From Mesorhizobium wenxiniae (lineage in GTDB: Bacteria > Pseudomonadota > Alphaproteobacteria > Rhizobiales > Rhizobiaceae), in assembly GCF_002284535.1 (NCBI RefSeq), contig NZ_NPKH01000020.1:806001-870000 (forward strand): a DNA stretch of 64,000 nucleotides, given 5' to 3'. Positions within the stretch are counted from its first letter, which is position 1, and every line of letters begins with the position of its first letter. The position numbers and the translations under genes are program-made. The notes below the pieces were generated by a model. It did not search any database. It was not told the DNA's origin and saw nothing but the letters and a program-made list of their open reading frames with translations. Below are positions 63,517 through 64,000 of this stretch, piece by piece.

Positions 63517-64000
63517 TTAGACCAGCACCAGGCCTTGCCGCATGGCGATGGCGATTGCGTCGGTGCGGTTGGCCGCACCTAGCTTGATCAGGATCGCCGC
63601 GACGTGGAACTTCGCCGTGTGCACGGAAATGTTCAAGCGCCGCGCGATCACCTTGTTGGGCGCGCCCTCGGCCAACAGCGCCAGCACTTCGCTCTCGCGC
63701 GGCGAAAGCGCCGGCCGCTCGGTCCTGTCGTCGACCGGCTCCTCGTCGGAGAGGTCGTCGTCATGGAAAGCGAAATCGTCATGCCGATCAGACAAGGGGC
63801 GGCCCTCGCCCGAAATCCGGTAGCCAGCCGCCGCCAGCCGCGCGGCGGCAGCGATCAGCAGATCGTCCGCTGCCGCCGGCAGCACGGCAAACACGGTATC
63901 GGCGGGCCGCTGCCGCCTGCCTCGTTGAGACAAGAGCACCTGGGGCATCGCGGGATCGGTGGCCGCACCTTCCAGCCCTCCGCCCTCCAGGGCTTCTCTT
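63517..64000 (-). CDS. LuxR-type response regulator, cut by window edge
   Basis: The C-terminal helix-turn-helix is LSPRESEVLALLAEGAPNKV then IARRLNISVHTAKFHVAAIL, typical of LuxR/FixJ regulators. The upstream part (VFAVLPAAADDLLIAAAARL then AAGYRISGEG) may be the end of a degenerate receiver domain. The frame is open to the window edge, so the true start lies beyond 64000; an internal ATG at 63948 would give a 143-residue protein. Confidence 0.8.
   Translation of the reverse strand, partial: REALEGGGLEGAATDPAMPQVLLSQRGRRQRPADTVFAVLPAAADDLLIAAAARLAAAGYRISGEGRPLSDRHDDFAFHDDDLSDEEPVDDRTERPALSPRESEVLALLAEGAPNKVIARRLNISVHTAKFHVAAILIKLGAANRTDAIAIAMRQGLVLV

Overview
The window looks like chromosomal DNA from a Rhizobiales alphaproteobacterium, most likely Mesorhizobium or a close relative. 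This is inferred from the high GC content, the murA / DUF2948 / hisD / UPF0262 / phosphatase / infA / maf / yacG block, rhizobial small families (DUF1236, DUF5334, DUF3606, DUF1269) and several copies of palindromic intergenic repeats of the kind seen throughout rhizobial genomes. All names come from reading the sequence; no database search was run.

Layout. (1) 0-3.9 kb and 17.8-23.2 kb carry exopolysaccharide genes: a Wzz/GumC-like chain-length protein, a Wzx-like flippase, a WecG/TagA transferase, GT4-like and GT2 glycosyltransferases, a DUF6492-like protein and a Wzy/ExoQ-like polymerase or ligase. (2) 4.4-17.5 kb holds an AraC regulator, a frameshifted YbaY-META lipoprotein gene, an alpha/beta-hydrolase membrane protein, small envelope proteins, and an amide or peptide utilisation group: a Tat-exported aspartoacylase-like hydrolase, an amidohydrolase remnant, an AI-2E permease, an SLC13 permease, an M20 peptidase and an AbgT transporter. 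(3) 23.3-33.8 kb holds proC, two dehydrogenases, a YihY protein, stress-type small proteins (CsbD, DUF3606), two transglutaminase-like proteins and a tRNA-Thr. (4) 33.9-39.2 kb is the conserved murA-to-yacG housekeeping block, ending at tRNA-Phe.

(5) 39.4-57.7 kb is accessory DNA between tRNA-Phe and a CAU-anticodon tRNA. A 6.1 kb integrative element is bounded by a 53-bp repeat of the tRNA-Phe 3' end (52/53 identical). It carries small unknown genes, a palindromic divergent operator with a ribbon-helix-helix protein, a phage-nozzle-like fragment and a tyrosine integrase at its right end. A second, P4-type integrase starts just beyond the right repeat and leads into decayed DNA (IS110, primase/helicase and lipoprotein remnants). 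This is followed by small genes and one intact 959-residue superfamily II helicase with a C-terminal PD-(D/E)XK nuclease motif, the best anti-phage defence candidate in the window. After it come a frameshifted serine recombinase, an IS91-type remnant and a third integrase module (AlpA-like protein, XRE-like regulator with two adjacent palindromes, integrase) abutting the CAU tRNA.

(6) 57.9-64 kb returns to core genes: a SIMPL protein, a small secreted protein, a YcgN family protein, a large repeat-rich OmpA protein, an SDR and a LuxR-type regulator cut by the window edge.
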